From: Paratinospora sagittata
Taxonomy: Eukaryota > Streptophyta > Magnoliopsida > Ranunculales > Menispermaceae
DNA length: 64,000 bases
Direction: 5' to 3'
NCBI GenBank assembly: GCA_035771175.1
Contig: CM069598.1
Span: 12,506,539-12,570,538, forward strand
Shown: positions 47,322 through 59,081 of the stretch, one piece after another
How positions within the stretch are numbered: position 1 is the stretch's first letter
Layout: each line of letters starts with the position of its first letter
Notes under the pieces: generated by a model
What the model was told of the DNA's origin: nothing
The model's database searches: none
Seen by the model: only the letters and a program-made list of their open reading frames with translations
Position numbers and translations under genes: made by a program

Positions 47322-49721
47322 ATGGCAGATGAGTTTCAGACGGAAATTTGCAGTGGAAACTGGTGGAATTCAGCAAGAAACACATTGAACGGAGGAGTCT
47401 CTTTACCTTGTTCTACCTCCATTAATGAGATGGGAATTAGCTTCGGTTGGCCTAATAGTACTGAGATGGCCATCGAGGCAAATGATTGTAATAATAAAGG
47501 TAGGTCTTGTGATCAGGAGTCGTCGTCGGCGGTCTCAGTTTCCGGTAGTTCAATTGTCTTGCAAGATGCCCAGAAGCCACAAGGATTGGATTCTGTCAGT
47601 GATGGCGGTGGCAGCAGCACCGTTTTGATGGATTCGACCCTACAAATGATGGGTTTTCCCCTTTCTTCTTCAAATAATATGGATTGGAGCCAAGCTTTTC
47701 TGTAAGTTTATATGGATTCCTTTCCATATATCTCATATCTTGCCCTTTAAAACTTGAAAATCCATGAATTGCCCGTTAATTATTTCATGTTCCTTCAACT
47801 TAATCATTAATATATGTATTGATTTCTTGTTAATTTTTATTTAGAAGTCGAAGTAGTGGAAGAACTGATCAGAGCAACTTTCATTCCATGCTTCAAGAAG
47901 ATTTGAATTCCAGGCAGAATTATCAGCAAGATCAAGCGAGGAATATCGAATCTGTTCAAGGTTTCGCATTGGATCATCAGCATGGTTCGAGTTCCAGCGA
48001 AAGCACGGTGACATGCCAAGGCTTACCGGCTACTGCAACCTCTTTTTCCTTGGATAATTCATCAGTTTCTTATGGATCATACCCTTCAACGTTACTTCAA
48101 GGTTTATTACTAGATCAATCTGATCTACAAACTCCTCAGGCCATGAATTACCCTCCAATATCATCATCGTCAACAAGTTACGGCATGATCATGAACGAAT
48201 TTTCGCCTCCATGGTCTAGATTTCCACAGTTTCTTAAAACATCATCTTCACCTCCAAAACAGCAGCAAATTGGTAATAATAATCAGTTGCACTTCTCCAA
48301 TAACACTCCTTACTGGAACGCATCTGCCGCTTCTTCCACAAACAGTATTCGATCTAGCTTTTACCCTTCTTCTTCACAGCCCCAACTTTTAACACCGAGC
48401 TTTGAAGCTGAAAAAGTACCCAATAATCTCACCTTGAAGGTAATTAAGGTCTACTTTTGTAGAGATTTTAGGGTTTATGATATGAACCGATGAGAGTGTT
48501 GAATTAAGTGGACGTCGAAGTTGTTTTATTTTAGGTGTTTTATTTGTTTCCGTAATTTTAATGTTTTTTGAAATTAGGAGTCATTAGGTTGTATATATAA
48601 ACATTTAAGAGATTATTGAATAGAATTTTTCTTCCATGAAATTGCAGCCTAAAGCAGAAGTTCGTGACTCTAGCTCAGTGGTTAAAAAGAGCAGTGGCGA
48701 GCCTGCAAATAAAAGAGCCCGAGTTGACACACCATCACCATTACCTACTTTTAAGGTATGTATATGGCATAATCGAACAAAACATCGTTTCCGATGATTA
48801 GATTGCTAGAAGTTATTCAGTTATTATTTATTTTTATTTTTTATTTATGTATAGTAGGATTCATGAGAAGTTTTATTTAATTTTTAGCCTTGTTTACAGG
48901 TCAGGAAAGAGAAGTTAGGGGATCGAATTACTTCACTTCAACAACTAGTTTCGCCTTTCGGAAAGGTGATGATCAAGCTCAAAAATTTCCTTAGATTTTA
49001 CTTTCAGAATTTTTTTTAATTAATTGTTAGATCTTTCACAAATAGGATTACTAATTGGGTTTATATGTAATGAAATTCTTGATTCAGACAGATACGGCAT
49101 CAGTGCTCTTTGAAGCTATTGAGTACATCAAATTCCTTCATGAACAAGTCAGTGTAAGTTCCATTATCACCCCACTTTCTTTTATGGACAAAATTGAGAA
49201 AGATAGTCCCGCAGTATCATGAGAAACTTGACAAACTAAAGTTAGCTTCAATTGCATGTGGTTGTTTATATTATATTTCTTTTCTTTTTTACTTGCTTTC
49301 AGGTTTTAAGTGTCCCATATCTGAAAACTGGAGCTGCCATACAACAGAAACAGCAGCAGCAGCAGCAACAGGTACAAGCTTAATTTGCCCGTAAAAAATA
49401 TAAATACACGCGCTTAGCTCATAGCAAGAAAAAACATATATTACAATTGTATTTCTACAATGTTTTTTTTTGTAAAACTTGTTAAAATTGTTTGAAGACA
49501 GCTAGTGAATTATTTTATGTTTAGAACTTGTTAAATTCGCTATTAATCACACGAGCATCTCCATACTGCAGAGCTCCGACAAATCGAAGGATGGTGAAGG
49601 AGCCCAACCAGATCTCAGAAGCCGAGGATTGTGCCTGGTGCCTATATCAAGCACCTTCCCAGTTACTAACGAGACAACTGCAGATTTCTGGACACCTACC
49701 TTCGGAGGAACTTACAGATAG
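47322..49721 (+). CDS. bHLH112/bHLH123-like transcription factor, 7 exons, 477 aa
   Basis: The exons are 47322-47701, 47845-48439, 48648-48755, 48900-48965, 49088-49153, 49303-49371 and 49572-49721. All introns are GT-AG and the joined frame is open. The start MADEFQTEICSGNWWNSARN resembles the conserved N-terminus of bHLH112-type factors. The first 325 residues are Ser/Asn/Gln-rich. Residues about 347-408 form an atypical bHLH: NKRARVDTPSPLPTFK, then helix 1 VRKEKLGDRITSLQQLVSPF, then helix 2 TASVLFEAIEYIKFLHEQVS. The HER triad of E-box binders is absent and two prolines sit in the basic region. A Gln run (QQKQQQQQQQ) follows in exon 6, and the tail ends TADFWTPTFGGTYR. It is likely a nuclear regulator; Arabidopsis relatives are linked to stress and development, but the exact role here is inferred. 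Confidence 0.93.
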
Positions 49722-51134
49722 AAGATGACCAAGTTCAAGAATAGTTCATCATGGCTCTTTGAACCGGGCAAGCGAACGAAGAAATTGATTCATATGGAAG
49801 TATACACACCGATTAAAGCTAGCTAGCCAAAGTTTGGGATGAGAAGATCAATGGAGAAATTGAACTGAAGAAAGAGGAATTAACCCGACTAATTAACGTT
49901 TCACTGTTAATCAGCTAACTAGCTGGTATGAAGAGGAAATGAGGAAAGGAGAAAAGGAGAAAAGGAAGTGACCCTTCTCTCTCTTTTTTTTTTTTTTGGT
50001 TAAGTGGAAGCATGGCCACTAAGGCCTACAAAAAGAAACACCTGAAGAGCATACAGTAGTCAGTATAGTGTAATAACTAATCAATGTGTTACTATTAAAG
50101 GTGGGCAAGCTAGGGATGGGATCACATGTGCTAAATTTAGCTATAGCTGAGATTTAATTTGAATTAATTTAGAGCTTATTTTATTTTATTCTTTTTATTT
50201 AAAAATAAATTGTTAGTGTTGTTGTAGCTGAATTTGGCAGTGGGGCAGTGATTAATTAATTAATTAGTAGATCAGAAGAGAGTATATATATATATATATA
50301 TATATATGGGGATTAATTAAAAATATAAATTGTTGGTGTTTAATTGTTATAATATGTGTGTAAGGCTGTCGCCATCTTTATTTAAGAGAAAACAAATTAA
50401 GGGAAGGAAATTTTTTATTTTTATTTTTAAAAAGGAATAATTGAAATCATAGAATAGAATTAAGTGTGTGGAGGTCATTTGATTGAGGTGATCTAACTTT
50501 TGAGTTGTTTATATGGTAGTGGAAGTCAGAGGGCGGCCCACTGCCTCTCCTTTTAGGGTTTTTAGATTATTCGCAATGGAGAGGTATGTGTGAGAACTGT
50601 CAGGCATGCTTTTGTGCTTTTCAATGGAATGGTCACATACACAACCATCCATTGGAGAGAAGCCAATCAAATTCTCTCATCTCTTTCTATTTTACATTTT
50701 CATCTTCTTCTTTTTTTCAATTTATATATATCTATATATATACATGTGACAATAATATATACAAGTCTTCCTCAACAATTCTAATCTAATTTTCATTCTC
50801 CATGAAAATTCTAACCGATCAAGGTGCATGCATGGTAACCTTTTTTTCTATCATTTTAAAAGATTAATGAAAAATTATTTGTTCCTTTCTCTGGCCGTGG
50901 TGTGGGTTTTAATTAATCTAGTGAAAAATACTATTTTAATTATTAAAAATATAACCATAATTGTAACTATACTATCATTGGATATGCATATGCATGTACG
51001 TCATGCATTTTTCATGATTATAATAATTGAATCATTTATTTTATACATTGAAATGCAAAAAAAAAAACATATTATCCATACAGTAAATATAAATGTGCAT
51101 TGGTCAACAAAAAAAATATAAATATGTAATTTTA
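49722..51134. other. 3' UTR of the bHLH gene and intergenic DNA
   Basis: The first few hundred bases are probably 3' UTR, with purine-rich sequence to about 49975 and a T-run at 49986. Then come a TA run at 50285-50307 and AT-rich DNA. I recognise no gene near 50590 despite overlapping open frames. Confidence 0.45.
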
Positions 51135-51299
51135 CCGACGAGTGGTTGACTCAGTGGATGTGGGTTGAGTCCCAATGTCATTCCTGTATAGAAGTTCTAG
51201 GGCTCAATTTTTTATGGTGCCCTTATTGAAAAAGTTCTATCATTTTACTCCCTCCTCCTTGAACGAAGACTAGTCTCATGGTAAGAGGATACTTTAGGA
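51135..51299 (+). repeat. SINE family copy 2, cut by the assembly gap
   Basis: GAGTGGTTGACTCAGTGGAT (A-box-like), GTTCTAGGGCTCAATTTTTT, AAAAAGTTCTATCATTTTAC, CCTTGAACGAAGACTAGTCT and GGTAAGAGGATACTTTAGGA parallel copy 1 at 46395-46570. The end is lost in the N run. Confidence 0.6.
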
Positions 51300-51399
51300 N
51301 NNNNNNNNNNNNNNNNNNNNNNNNNNNNNNNNNNNNNNNNNNNNNNNNNNNNNNNNNNNNNNNNNNNNNNNNNNNNNNNNNNNNNNNNNNNNNNNNNNN
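51300..51399. other. Assembly gap of 100 N
   Basis: Exactly 100 N is the usual placeholder for a gap of unknown size. The 5' LTR of the following copia element is probably inside it. Confidence 0.99.
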
Positions 51400-51592
51400 T
51401 GCGAATTGTTTAAGTAATGGTTATTTGATTTTGAGAAATAGGTGATGATTGTGAACAAAAGTGACCTTTCGAACCTATTCTCTAAAAATTATTTATCATT
51501 GACTTAATTAGAATTTTGCTGCAAACATAAATGTGTGTATTAATGGATGCTAGTATTAATATGTGCTATTAAAATGTCTATATTTTAGAGCT

Positions 51593-52255
51593 ATGACTTA
51601 TGCTACCAAGAGTATTATTGCTGACTTGAATAAGGGAGAAAAGTTGAACGGGGACAACTTCAACATTTGGCATCGAAGAGTCCAGTTCATACTAGAGGAG
51701 CAAGAGGCTCTTGAAGCTTTAACCCATACCATGACTGAACTTGAACTTGGAACACTGCTCAACATAGGCGAGATTTGGAAGCGTTTCAAAAGTGAAAACG
51801 TAAGAACAGCCTGACACGCATCACTCTACTAAGTAGTATGACAGATGTCTTGATGTGCCAATTTGAGCAGTATGAGACTGCCCAAGAGATGTGGACTGAC
51901 CTTAAAGAGAAGTTTGGGATGACCTCTGCTATTAAGCTGCGGCAGCTTACAATCAAGTTTGAAACGTATGTTAAACGACAACATCATACGATGAAACAAC
52001 ATTTATGTGAAATGTCAAACATGATTCGTGAACTGAACAATGTTGGGCATGTTCTCACGAATGAACAACATATTCATGCAGTCGTCCACTTTCTTTCACA
52101 GAACTGGGAGCATATGAAGATCACTTTGATCCATAATGATGGTATCAAAACATTTGAAGATATTGCTCGACATGTTGAGTTAGAGGCTAAGCGCTTGGAG
52201 GCTGCCAAATCCTCTACTCAAGCTCTGGATGCGGAATCAACTGATTCAAAGAAAT
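51593..52255 (+). pseudogene. copia gag (second element)
   Basis: It starts MTYATKSIIADLNKGEKLNG and contains DNFNIWHRRVQFILEEQEAL, a frame break near 51815, then MTDVLMCQFEQYETAQEMWT, LRQLTIKFETYVKRQHHTMK and ARHVELEAKRLEAAKSS. This is the copia gag polyprotein layout. An upstream in-frame ATG at 51563 exists, but the family-like start is 51593. A stop at about 52255 precedes the zinc knuckle. Confidence 0.85.
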
Positions 52256-52940
52256 AAAGTACCACCAGTTCAAGAAAAATACCAGAAAGGGCAAACAAGG
52301 TCCCGCGAATGGAAAGGTTATGAAACCATATAATAGCCATCACAAAAGGGGCAGACGTGGTGGAATCAAGAAGAACCAAAAGGATATAAAATGCTTCAAT
52401 TGTGGTAACCTTGGTCATTTTGCACGAGAGTGCACTGAACCACGAAAAGAAAAGGTAATTTATTTTACTTTTTCTCAATGTTTTGTTTCCAGTACATGTT
52501 TGCTTGTTGAATCTCATCTAATGTGGATAATTGACTCATGAGCAACAGACCATGTGACGAAAGACCGTGGAGCTTTCGTAGAGTATCGTCGGATTCTAGT
52601 GGGAGCTCGATGCATCTGTGTAGGAAACAATAACAAAGTTGAAGTTAAAGGGATTGACACTTTCAAGCTGGTGCTGCGTGGTGGTCAGAACCTACTCCTG
52701 CATGACGTCCTCTATGCACCTGCATCGGACGAAATTTAGTTTCAGTAGTTGTCCTTCTGGATTTAGGTTTCAATTTAAATTTCAATGCTACTGGTGTAAT
52801 GTTATACTTAGGAACTCAATTTTATGGATATGGTTGTTTTTCTGATGGTTTTATTGTTTTTGATACTGATCACATTAATTCAATAAATGGTAGTAGTTTT
52901 TCTCTTGTTACATCTTCTTCAAATAATGTTTTGGATGTTA
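52256..52940 (+). pseudogene. copia zinc knuckle and protease (second element)
   Basis: The knuckle CFNCGNLGHFAREC (about 52391) is intact CX2CX4HX4C. The protease reads LMWIIDS*ATDHVTKD: the glycine of the catalytic DSG triplet is a TGA at about 52538, so the active site itself is destroyed. Downstream the frame continues ARCICVGNNNKVEVKGIDTF, then breaks near 52735. Confidence 0.85.
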
Positions 52941-54025
52941 ATGTATGACATGCTAGATTAGGACATATTGGGCATGATAAAATGAATAGACTTGGAAGCG
53001 ATGGCCTTTCAGGCTCTTTGTCAAAAATTGACTTGCCCATATGTACCCATTGTTTGACTGGTAAAGCTACTAGAAAACCATTTGATCAAGCTTTAAGAGC
53101 CGAACAACCTTTGCAGTTGATTCATTCTGATATTTGTGGACCCATGAGTGTACGAGCACGACATGGTGCTCTATATTTCATCACCTTCATTGATGATTTT
53201 TCACGCTTTGGATACATTTACTTGATATCCCACAAATCTAAAGCATTGGACTGCTTCAAGAAATATGTATCGCTAGTTGAAAACCAGCTTGATAGACATA
53301 TTAAAGTGTTACGAACTGATCGAGGTCGTGAATACCTTTCTGATCAATTCAAAGAATTCTGCGATGAAAAAGGGATAACTAGATAGCTAACAATCTCAGG
53401 CACCCCGCAACGAAATGGTGTTGCAGAACGAAGAAACAAAACTTTGTTAGACATGGTTCGATCAATGATGTCTCAAGCAAACCTTCCAATTTCTCATTGG
53501 GGAGATGTTTTGATGACTACGGTATACATTCTTAATCGTGTTCCTTCTAAATCAGTACCCTCAACTCCTTATGAGCTCTGGACGGGTAGAAAACCTGATT
53601 TGAGCAATTTAAGATCTTGGGGATCAGCAGCATATGTACGCTCGCCATCCCAACGATATGGAAAATTGGGACCGTGAGGCAAGAAATCCATATTTATCAG
53701 ATACTCTGAACACTCAAAAGGGTATGCGTTCATAGGTGAAAACGAAGAACAAGTTTTCACAGAGTACGAATCTAGAGATGCCACCTTTGTAGAGAATGAC
53801 TATCCTAGCAAACGTGAAGCAACTGAGGATCTTCCCTTGTACGAAATAGATCCAGAAAATAATAATCCTAATGCGCCAACGGAGGCGATCAATGATGATG
53901 CTCATGATGAGCTTCATCCGAGTGGGATTGTCGGATCACCCCCTATTGTTTCTGAGGATTAGCTGCGAAGGAGTACTCGTAAAAGCATACCTCGCCATCG
54001 TTTTGAGATCGAAGGCGAAGCTTTC
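52941..54025 (+). pseudogene. copia integrase (second element)
   Basis: RLGHIGHDKMNRLG and CTHCLTGKATRKPF form the HHCC-type start. The DDE residues lie in LIHSDICGPMS, LRTDRGREY and [23 protein letters not shown] after GITR (about 53384) splits the core, and more stops occur near 53676 and 53960. It is non-functional. Confidence 0.88.
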
Positions 54026-55377
54026 ATGATAGCTCCACATGATGAAAATGAGCCAAGAACAATCCAAGAAGCTCTTTTATTTGATGCTAGTGATCAGTGG
54101 ATGAAAGCCAAGACAGAAGAAATGGAGTTAATGCAGATTAATCATGTCTGGGACTTGGTTGATCTTCCACCTGGGCGAAAAGCAATATGGAACAAATGGG
54201 TTCTCAAAATCAAACGCAAAGCAGATGGATCCATTAAGAGGTATAAGGCACGATTAGTCGCTAAGGGTTATTCCCAGCAAGAAGGAATAGATTATGAAGA
54301 AACATTCTTACCAGTTGTGAGATTTGTATCTATTCAACTTCTTTTAGCTATCGTTGTATATTTGGACTTAGAAGTACATCAAATGGATGTAAAAACAACA
54401 TTTTTGAACGGTGAATTGGATGAAGAAATTTATATGCAAGAACCTACGGGGTTTGTAGCTAAAGATCAAGAGCGCAAGGTTTGCAAGCTCAAACGATCAA
54501 TATATGGTCTTAAGCAATCATCCAGACAATGATATTTGAGATTTCATTAGGCTGTGTCATCCTATGGATTCACAATGACTGATGAAGACCATTGTGTCTA
54601 TATTAAACGTTCAAGAACATATTTTGTCTTCTTGTCCCTATATGTGGATGATATTCTCTTTGCTGGGAATGATATGACATTCATAATTATGATTAAAGAT
54701 TGGTTGTCTTCCACATTCGACATGAAAGACATGGGTGAGGCAAACTTCATACTGGGTGTAAAAATTCATAGAAATCGTTCAAAAAGAATATTGGCTCTGT
54801 CTCAAGAACATTATATTAAAACAATCCTTGAACGATTCAACATGCAAAATTGCAAGCCCATAGATACACCAATCACAAAAAGAATACCCCTTAGTCATGA
54901 TATGTGCCCTAATACTCCTTCTGAAAAATAAAAGATGTCAAAAGTTCGGTACGCCAGTGCTATTGAAAGTTTGATGTACGCAATGATGTGTACTCGACCA
55001 GATATCTATTATTCAGTCAGTCTAGTCAGTCATTATCAAGCAAATCCCGGAGAAGCACATTGGAACGTAGTGAAGAGAATTCTGAGATATTTGAAAGACA
55101 CGATGGACTTGTGCTTATGTTATCATAGTATCAACGTGCATTTATTCGGCTACTCCGATGCTGATTGGGGCGGTGACCCAGATGAACGCAAATCTACCTC
55201 AGGATATGCTTTCTTGCTGAACAATGATGCAATATCATGGAGTAGCAAGAAGCAGACGTGCATTGCTCTATCTACCATGGAAGCTGAGTTTGTAGCCTGC
55301 TCTGCAGTGGTACAAGAGGCTATTTGGCTTCGACGGTTTCTGCAACATTTACAAGTAGTTCATAACACATCGAAACC
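54026..55377 (+). pseudogene. copia reverse transcriptase and first part of RNase H (second element)
   Basis: RT shows [60 protein letters not shown] and LYVDDILFAGND. RNase H shows YSDADWGGDPDERKSTSGYA, SWSSKKQTCIALSTMEAEFV and AIWLRRFLQHLQVV. Stops fall at about 54530 and 54929. At 55377, just after HNTSKP, the frame is cut by TGTAACACCCC of an inserted LTR-like block. The frame continues at 57837. Confidence 0.9.
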
Positions 55378-55715
55378 TGTAACACCCCGTAAATTTACGT
55401 AAATACATACGTTGGCATACACGTATATCGAGATGAATAATACACATATTTTATATATAGGAGCTCAATATACGTTTGTTAATACACGTATTTTATGTAT
55501 TGGAGCTCATTATATGTTTGTTATATGTTTGTTAATACACGTATTTTATACGTAGGAGCTAAATATACGCGTGATAATACACGTAGTTTAGACGTATGAG
55601 CCAAATATACGTGTGTATGGTGCTTAGTTTGGAGTTGAATTATGTGGATTGAGTGTATAGAAGAAGAAAAATATGAATAAAGGAAGAAAATTTAAAATAA
55701 GATTAAAGTTACTGT

Positions 55716-55760
55716 TCATTTGGTACTATTCAGTGAACAGTACCAAATGAACAGTATTTT
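55716..55760. repeat. Perfect 17-bp inverted repeat
   Basis: ACTGTTCATTTGGTACT, an 11-base loop, then its exact reverse complement AGTACCAAATGAACAGT. A degenerate counterpart occurs at 58214-58260 in insertion 2. Confidence 0.9.
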
Positions 55761-56164
55761 GTATGGAATAAAAAAAAAAAAAATTGAAAAGATAAGAAAG
55801 GAGGTGCAGAAGTTTCGGGAAAGAAAGAAGCAGAGAGGAAGACGGAGAAGGAGGAGAAGAAGAAAACGGGGAAGCGCGATTCGAATGAAATTCGGACCGC
55901 CGGTAAGTGATTTTCACGCTATTTCTTCGTAAAATTACTATCTAAGCTAGATGTGATGATTTTAGGGGAGTGATTTTGACTATTGGAGCCGTTTTACGGC
56001 GTTTTGATAAATTGGGATTTTGACCCCAACGTGAATAAAAAATCAGCTAGGAAGGTAGAAAAATACTCCCTGGACTGTCGGGACTTCGAATCTGTGGTTA
56101 GATTCGATTTCATGCGTTTTGGAGACCGTTTGACAATTTTAATACAATATACATCTTTCGGATG

Positions 56165-56350
56165 AATAGTGCATAGTACACAGTAAATAGTGAATAGTGA
56201 ATAGAGCATAGTGAATAGTGAATAGTGAATAGTGCACAGTGAATAGTGAATAGTGTACAGTGAATAGTGCACAGTGAATAGTGTACAGTGAATAGTGCAC
56301 AGTGAATAGTGAATAGTGACATTGATCAGTGATGTGAATCGTACTGTGCA
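56165..56350 (+). repeat. GTGAATA / GTGCACA minisatellite
   Basis: Some twenty units of GTGAATA, GTGCACA and GTGTACA variants in tandem. A shorter related cluster (GTGAACA, GTGATATGAATA) lies at 58740-58850 in insertion 2, so it belongs to the LTR family. Confidence 0.92.
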
Positions 56351-57591
56351 CAGTGATGTGACCAGTGATGTGAACCCAATGAAACCTCGGTTTGAGTTTA
56401 TAGAAACGAGATAACTGCTTTTGAGTCCTAAATGGATTTATTAGTAGTGATTTGAAGTGAGTTGAGACATTAAAGATGTAAATAGATCTGAATACATGAA
56501 ATTGAATCATGGAGTGATTATAACAGGTGAAATTAATTGGATTTAACTTGGAGCTGGACTCGAAAGCAACGATGATTGGGTTTAAGTTGAACGTGTTGTA
56601 CTGTGAGTATAGTTCTCTTGATTTGGTTTTTGTATGGCATTGTACTCATATAAACTGTTCGATTGTATGCATGTGATATTACAACTGCATTGAGTTTTAT
56701 GGATCATGCAAACTGTTTTTAGCATGTGGAGTTTGTAATGATGAGGCTTTGCGATTCCTCATCGTCATTTCGTTAGGAATTAGACCCGGATGAGGTTTTG
56801 CGAGTCCTCATTGTCAGTGGCCTGTCCTAACAAGGGTTGCGACCCTTGAAATGACTGTTACTTGGGTAATGAGAGGTTGTGGCTACCTTGTACGGCCATA
56901 CAAGGGTTAGACCCGCTCTCATGCCTTGCAGAGGAGGGAGATTGTGCATTGTATGATTGAAAAGCATGAAATTTATGTTGTTGACATGTATGATATATTC
57001 GTTGAACGATGCATGTGTTGAATAAATGTTTGAAATGAGTTTAAATGTCATATTTCTTTAAATGTATATAATTGCCATCTCAAGAACTATATTCACTGAG
57101 CTGTTGTTTGCTCACCCTAATTCCTCCAATATTTCAGGTATTGAGTCGAAGGGAAAAGGAAACTCCGTGAGTGAGTCTGGTATGTGTATGTTGGCTTGGA
57201 GGAAATAGCTTTTGTTATTTTGATATGTATACTTATCACACGTTATATATATACGTATTATCATGTAGATGGGATGTGTGGGTATATATAGCTTAAGATA
57301 TTAGATGAGGAAATGAAATTGTGATGTATTATCACCTAGATGGGTTGTGGTAATCTTAGATAATGCTTGAGAGGATGGAATGAGATGATCATAGATATTG
57401 ATCATCAGGTGAGAATTTAATTTGTGGAATGAATGGAATGATTATCTATATAGATAGTTGATGTGATTTGATTTGTGGTATAAAAAGAAAAAAAAAATTC
57501 TGTAGATTTGGGAAGGATTGAGAGAATACGTGAAGGCTGACAGTGTATTATATACTGTATATGGGTATGTACAAATACATAAGGCCTTTTT

Positions 57592-57836
57592 GTCACACCC
57601 CGCAGGATGTGATGAGTACTCTACCCCTCAACCACACAGGTCTATTGGGAGCACTCCAGCCGTTACATACCACATAATATTGTCACACCCCAGTACACAG
57701 CACACCGCAGCGTCTAGTACCCCCGGGATCATTTGTCCATACTATTCACCCATGAATAGTACAGGGCCTCCCCCAGATTCGAACTCACAACCTCATAAGG
57801 TTTGATTTCGCAATCTGAGTAACCACTGAGCCGGTC
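57592..57836 (-). repeat. tRNA-like SINE module, reversed
   Basis: On the minus strand: CGGCTCAGTGGTTACTCAG (A-box-like), GTGAGTTCGAATCTGGGG (B-box-like), then GTACTAGACGCTGCGGTGTG and CTGTGTACTGGGGTGTGACA, a second GGGGTGTGACA end and a short A-run (AAAAAGG). The same module is carried by the foldback at 60325-60648. Confidence 0.7.
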
Positions 57837-57983
57837 ACTATCTATAGTGATAGCCAAGCTTGCCTATACCAGAGATTCCAAATATCATGGCAAGACCAAG
57901 CATATAGACATTAAGTATAATTTTGTTCGAGACATAGTAGCACAAGGAGAAGTCTGCATACAATATATTTCTACGCATAAGAT
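57837..57983 (+). pseudogene. copia RNase H, middle exon-like piece between insertions
   Basis: ACTATCTATAGTGATAGCCA gives TIYSDSQA. After a one-base frameshift it reads LAYTRDSKYHGKTKHIDIKY and NFVRDIVAQGEVCIQYISTH, the usual C-terminal RNase H sequence of copia. It joins HNTSKP at 55377 upstream and continues at 59084 downstream. Confidence 0.9.
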
Positions 57984-59081
57984 TGTAACACCCCGTAAAT
58001 TTAATTAAATGCATACGTTAACGTACACGTATATCGAGATGTAGAATACACGTATTTTATACGTAGGAGCTAAATATACGTGTGTATGATTAGTAAAGAA
58101 ATGTATTAAATGAAGATGATACATATGGGATCATCTTATATGGGTGCTTACAAGTTAAAAATTGGAGTTGAATTATGTGGATTGAGTGTATAGAAGAAGA
58201 AGAGGAACAAAAATATTTACTGTTCATTTGCGGGTATTGTTCACCGAACAGTACCGTGAACAGTACGCAGAAGAAGATAAAATAAAATAAAATAAAATGT
58301 TGTTCATCAGCGGGTACTATTCAAGGAACAGTACCATGAACAGTACTTGCATGAAATAAAAAAAAAAAGAAAGAAAAAAACAACTAACGCAGTTGCAGAA
58401 AGAGGCAGAGAGAAGAAGGAGAAGAAGAAAAAGGGGAAATGCGGGATTCGCCGCGAAATTCGGACCTGCGGTAGGTGATTTCCACTCTATTTCTTCGTGA
58501 AATTACTATCTAAGTTAGATGGAACGATTCTAGCAGACTAATTTTAGCTATGGGAGCCGTTTTACGGCGTTTTGACAAATTGGGGGTTTTGACCCAATAT
58601 GAATGAAAATCTGCTAGAAAGGTAGAAAAACACTCCTTAGACGGTCGGGACCCCGAATATGTGGTTAGATTCCATTTTAGGAGTTTTGGAGACCGTTTGC
58701 CAATTTTAAGACAATTTACATGTTTTGAATGAATAGTACTATAAACAGTGACATAAATAGTGAAGTAAATAGTGATATGAATAGTGAACAGTGAACAGTG
58801 AACACTGATATGAATAGTAAATAGTAAACAGTGATGTGAACACTGATGTGCATCCAATGAAACTCCGGTTTGAGATCACAGAATCGTAGATAACTGAATT
58901 TCGGACGTTTCGATGCTAAGATTGTGATTTTTGGATATGATCTGATTGTTTTAGTAACTAAGTATATGGTATCGTGAAAATATGATTTGGACCTCTATAA
59001 TCATCCTAGTCATTCACACATCACATTTTCATTTCATCATCCAATATATTAAGCTATCTATGCCCACACATCCCATCTAGA
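57984..59081 (+). mobile_element. Ty3-type LTR-like insertion 2 with 5-bp target duplication
   Basis: It begins TGTAACACCCCGTAAATTTA like insertion 1 and follows it to about 58920. The final part (about 58975-59081) matches insertion 1 near 57265-57350 only in the opposite orientation. The direct repeat AAGAT borders both sides (57979-57983 and 59082-59086), the duplication length expected of an LTR integrase. It does not end in CA, consistent with an inversion or rearrangement at the right end. Confidence 0.75.

Larger units (their letters stand above)
55378..57836 (+). mobile_element. Ty3-type LTR-like insertion 1 in copia RNase H
   Basis: It begins TGTAACACCCCGTAAATTTA, a common start of plant Ty3 LTRs. 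It holds the block GCTCACCCTAATTCCTCC...TTTCAGGT...AAGGGAAAAGG near 57110-57165 and TAGATGGGATGTGTGG near 57268, the same order as in the LTR at 591-3120. The outer right part is a reversed SINE-like sequence that directly abuts the resumed copia frame (ACTATCTATAGTGATAGC). No 5-bp target duplication can be made out, so the right end is rearranged. It has no coding region. Confidence 0.75.

Noticed and set aside
50586..50789. Overlapping frames of about 65 codons, and a CCCACTGCCTCTCC stretch recalling miR408
   Set aside because: The match to miR408 is partial and no hairpin is apparent; the frames are in AT-rich 3' flanking DNA.
55994..56510. Minus-strand frames with HYSLFT-type repeats
   Set aside because: They are translations of the GTGAATA minisatellite, not genes.
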